A stretch of DNA of 12,718 nucleotides from Leptofilum sp050292445. Lineage in GTDB: Bacteria; Chloroflexota; Anaerolineae; Promineifilales; Promineifilaceae. The DNA is taken from assembly GCA_050292445.1 (NCBI GenBank), contig JBNKLQ010000184.1, positions 1 through 12,718 on the forward strand, given 5' to 3'. The position numbers and the translations under genes were made by a program. Positions 12,710-12,718 of the stretch are shown in pieces. Within the stretch, counting starts at the first letter, position 1, and each line of letters opens with the position of its first letter. The notes under the pieces were generated by a model. The model searched no databases and was not told where the DNA came from. It saw only the letters and a list, made by a program, of their open reading frames with translations.

Positions 12710-12718
12710 AGACGATTC

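Overview
This 12.7 kb window looks like a chromosomal segment of a bacterium of moderate GC content. My best guess is a member of the Chloroflexota (Anaerolineae-like). That guess rests on the style of the gene set: an effector-associated-domain STAND NTPase, an HxlR regulator fused to an SCP2-like domain, a small HsmA-type membrane protein, a large GT-C membrane protein, and nonspecific repeats of the CGCAGA/CACAGAG type. No rRNA, tRNA, CRISPR array or transposase was seen.

Layout. 1-528 (minus): N-terminal part of an EAD-STAND NTPase, cut by the window edge. 653-1438 (plus): a solitary molybdate-binding lipoprotein (ModA). 1453-1824 (minus): VOC-fold protein. 1930-4761 (plus): a compact run of arylamine N-acetyltransferase-like protein, 2H phosphoesterase, GNAT acetyltransferase and MenH. 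4770-5585 (minus): SAM methyltransferase, divergent from an HxlR regulator (5746-6435, plus) across a promoter and operator. 6458-6829 (minus): HsmA-type membrane protein. 7028-7432 (plus): DCC-family thiol-disulfide oxidoreductase with an in-frame TGA. 7515-8276 (plus): second GNAT protein. 8356-8850 (plus): unrecognised protein. 8967-12709 (plus): SpoIIE-type phosphatase followed 5 bp later by a GT-C glycosyltransferase-like membrane protein.

Three things stand out. (1) The DCC gene carries TGA exactly where the second Cys of its CxxC motif belongs. The frame stays open to a full-length family-like C-terminus. Ten bases after the TGA there is an 8-bp hairpin with a G-first apical loop, as expected of a bacterial SECIS. 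It is a strong candidate selenoprotein with a CxxU active site. (2) The 8-mer ACGGCCGT occurs 25 times by my count, where about 0.2 would be expected by chance. All copies lie in genes and all three reading phases are used, so the pressure acts on the DNA; it resembles the cyanobacterial HIP1 palindrome. (3) Imperfect palindromic repeats built from CGCAGA/CACAGAG units sit between genes and also inside the GT-C gene. The two intragenic copies are translated in different frames into hydrophilic loops, which points to insertion of a palindromic element into coding sequence.

The genes mostly look like housekeeping and accessory single genes rather than one pathway. Local units I can argue for are the methyltransferase/HxlR pair, the NAT-to-MenH run, and the phosphatase/GT-C pair. 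All three convergent gene pairs are separated by only 8 to 22 bp.
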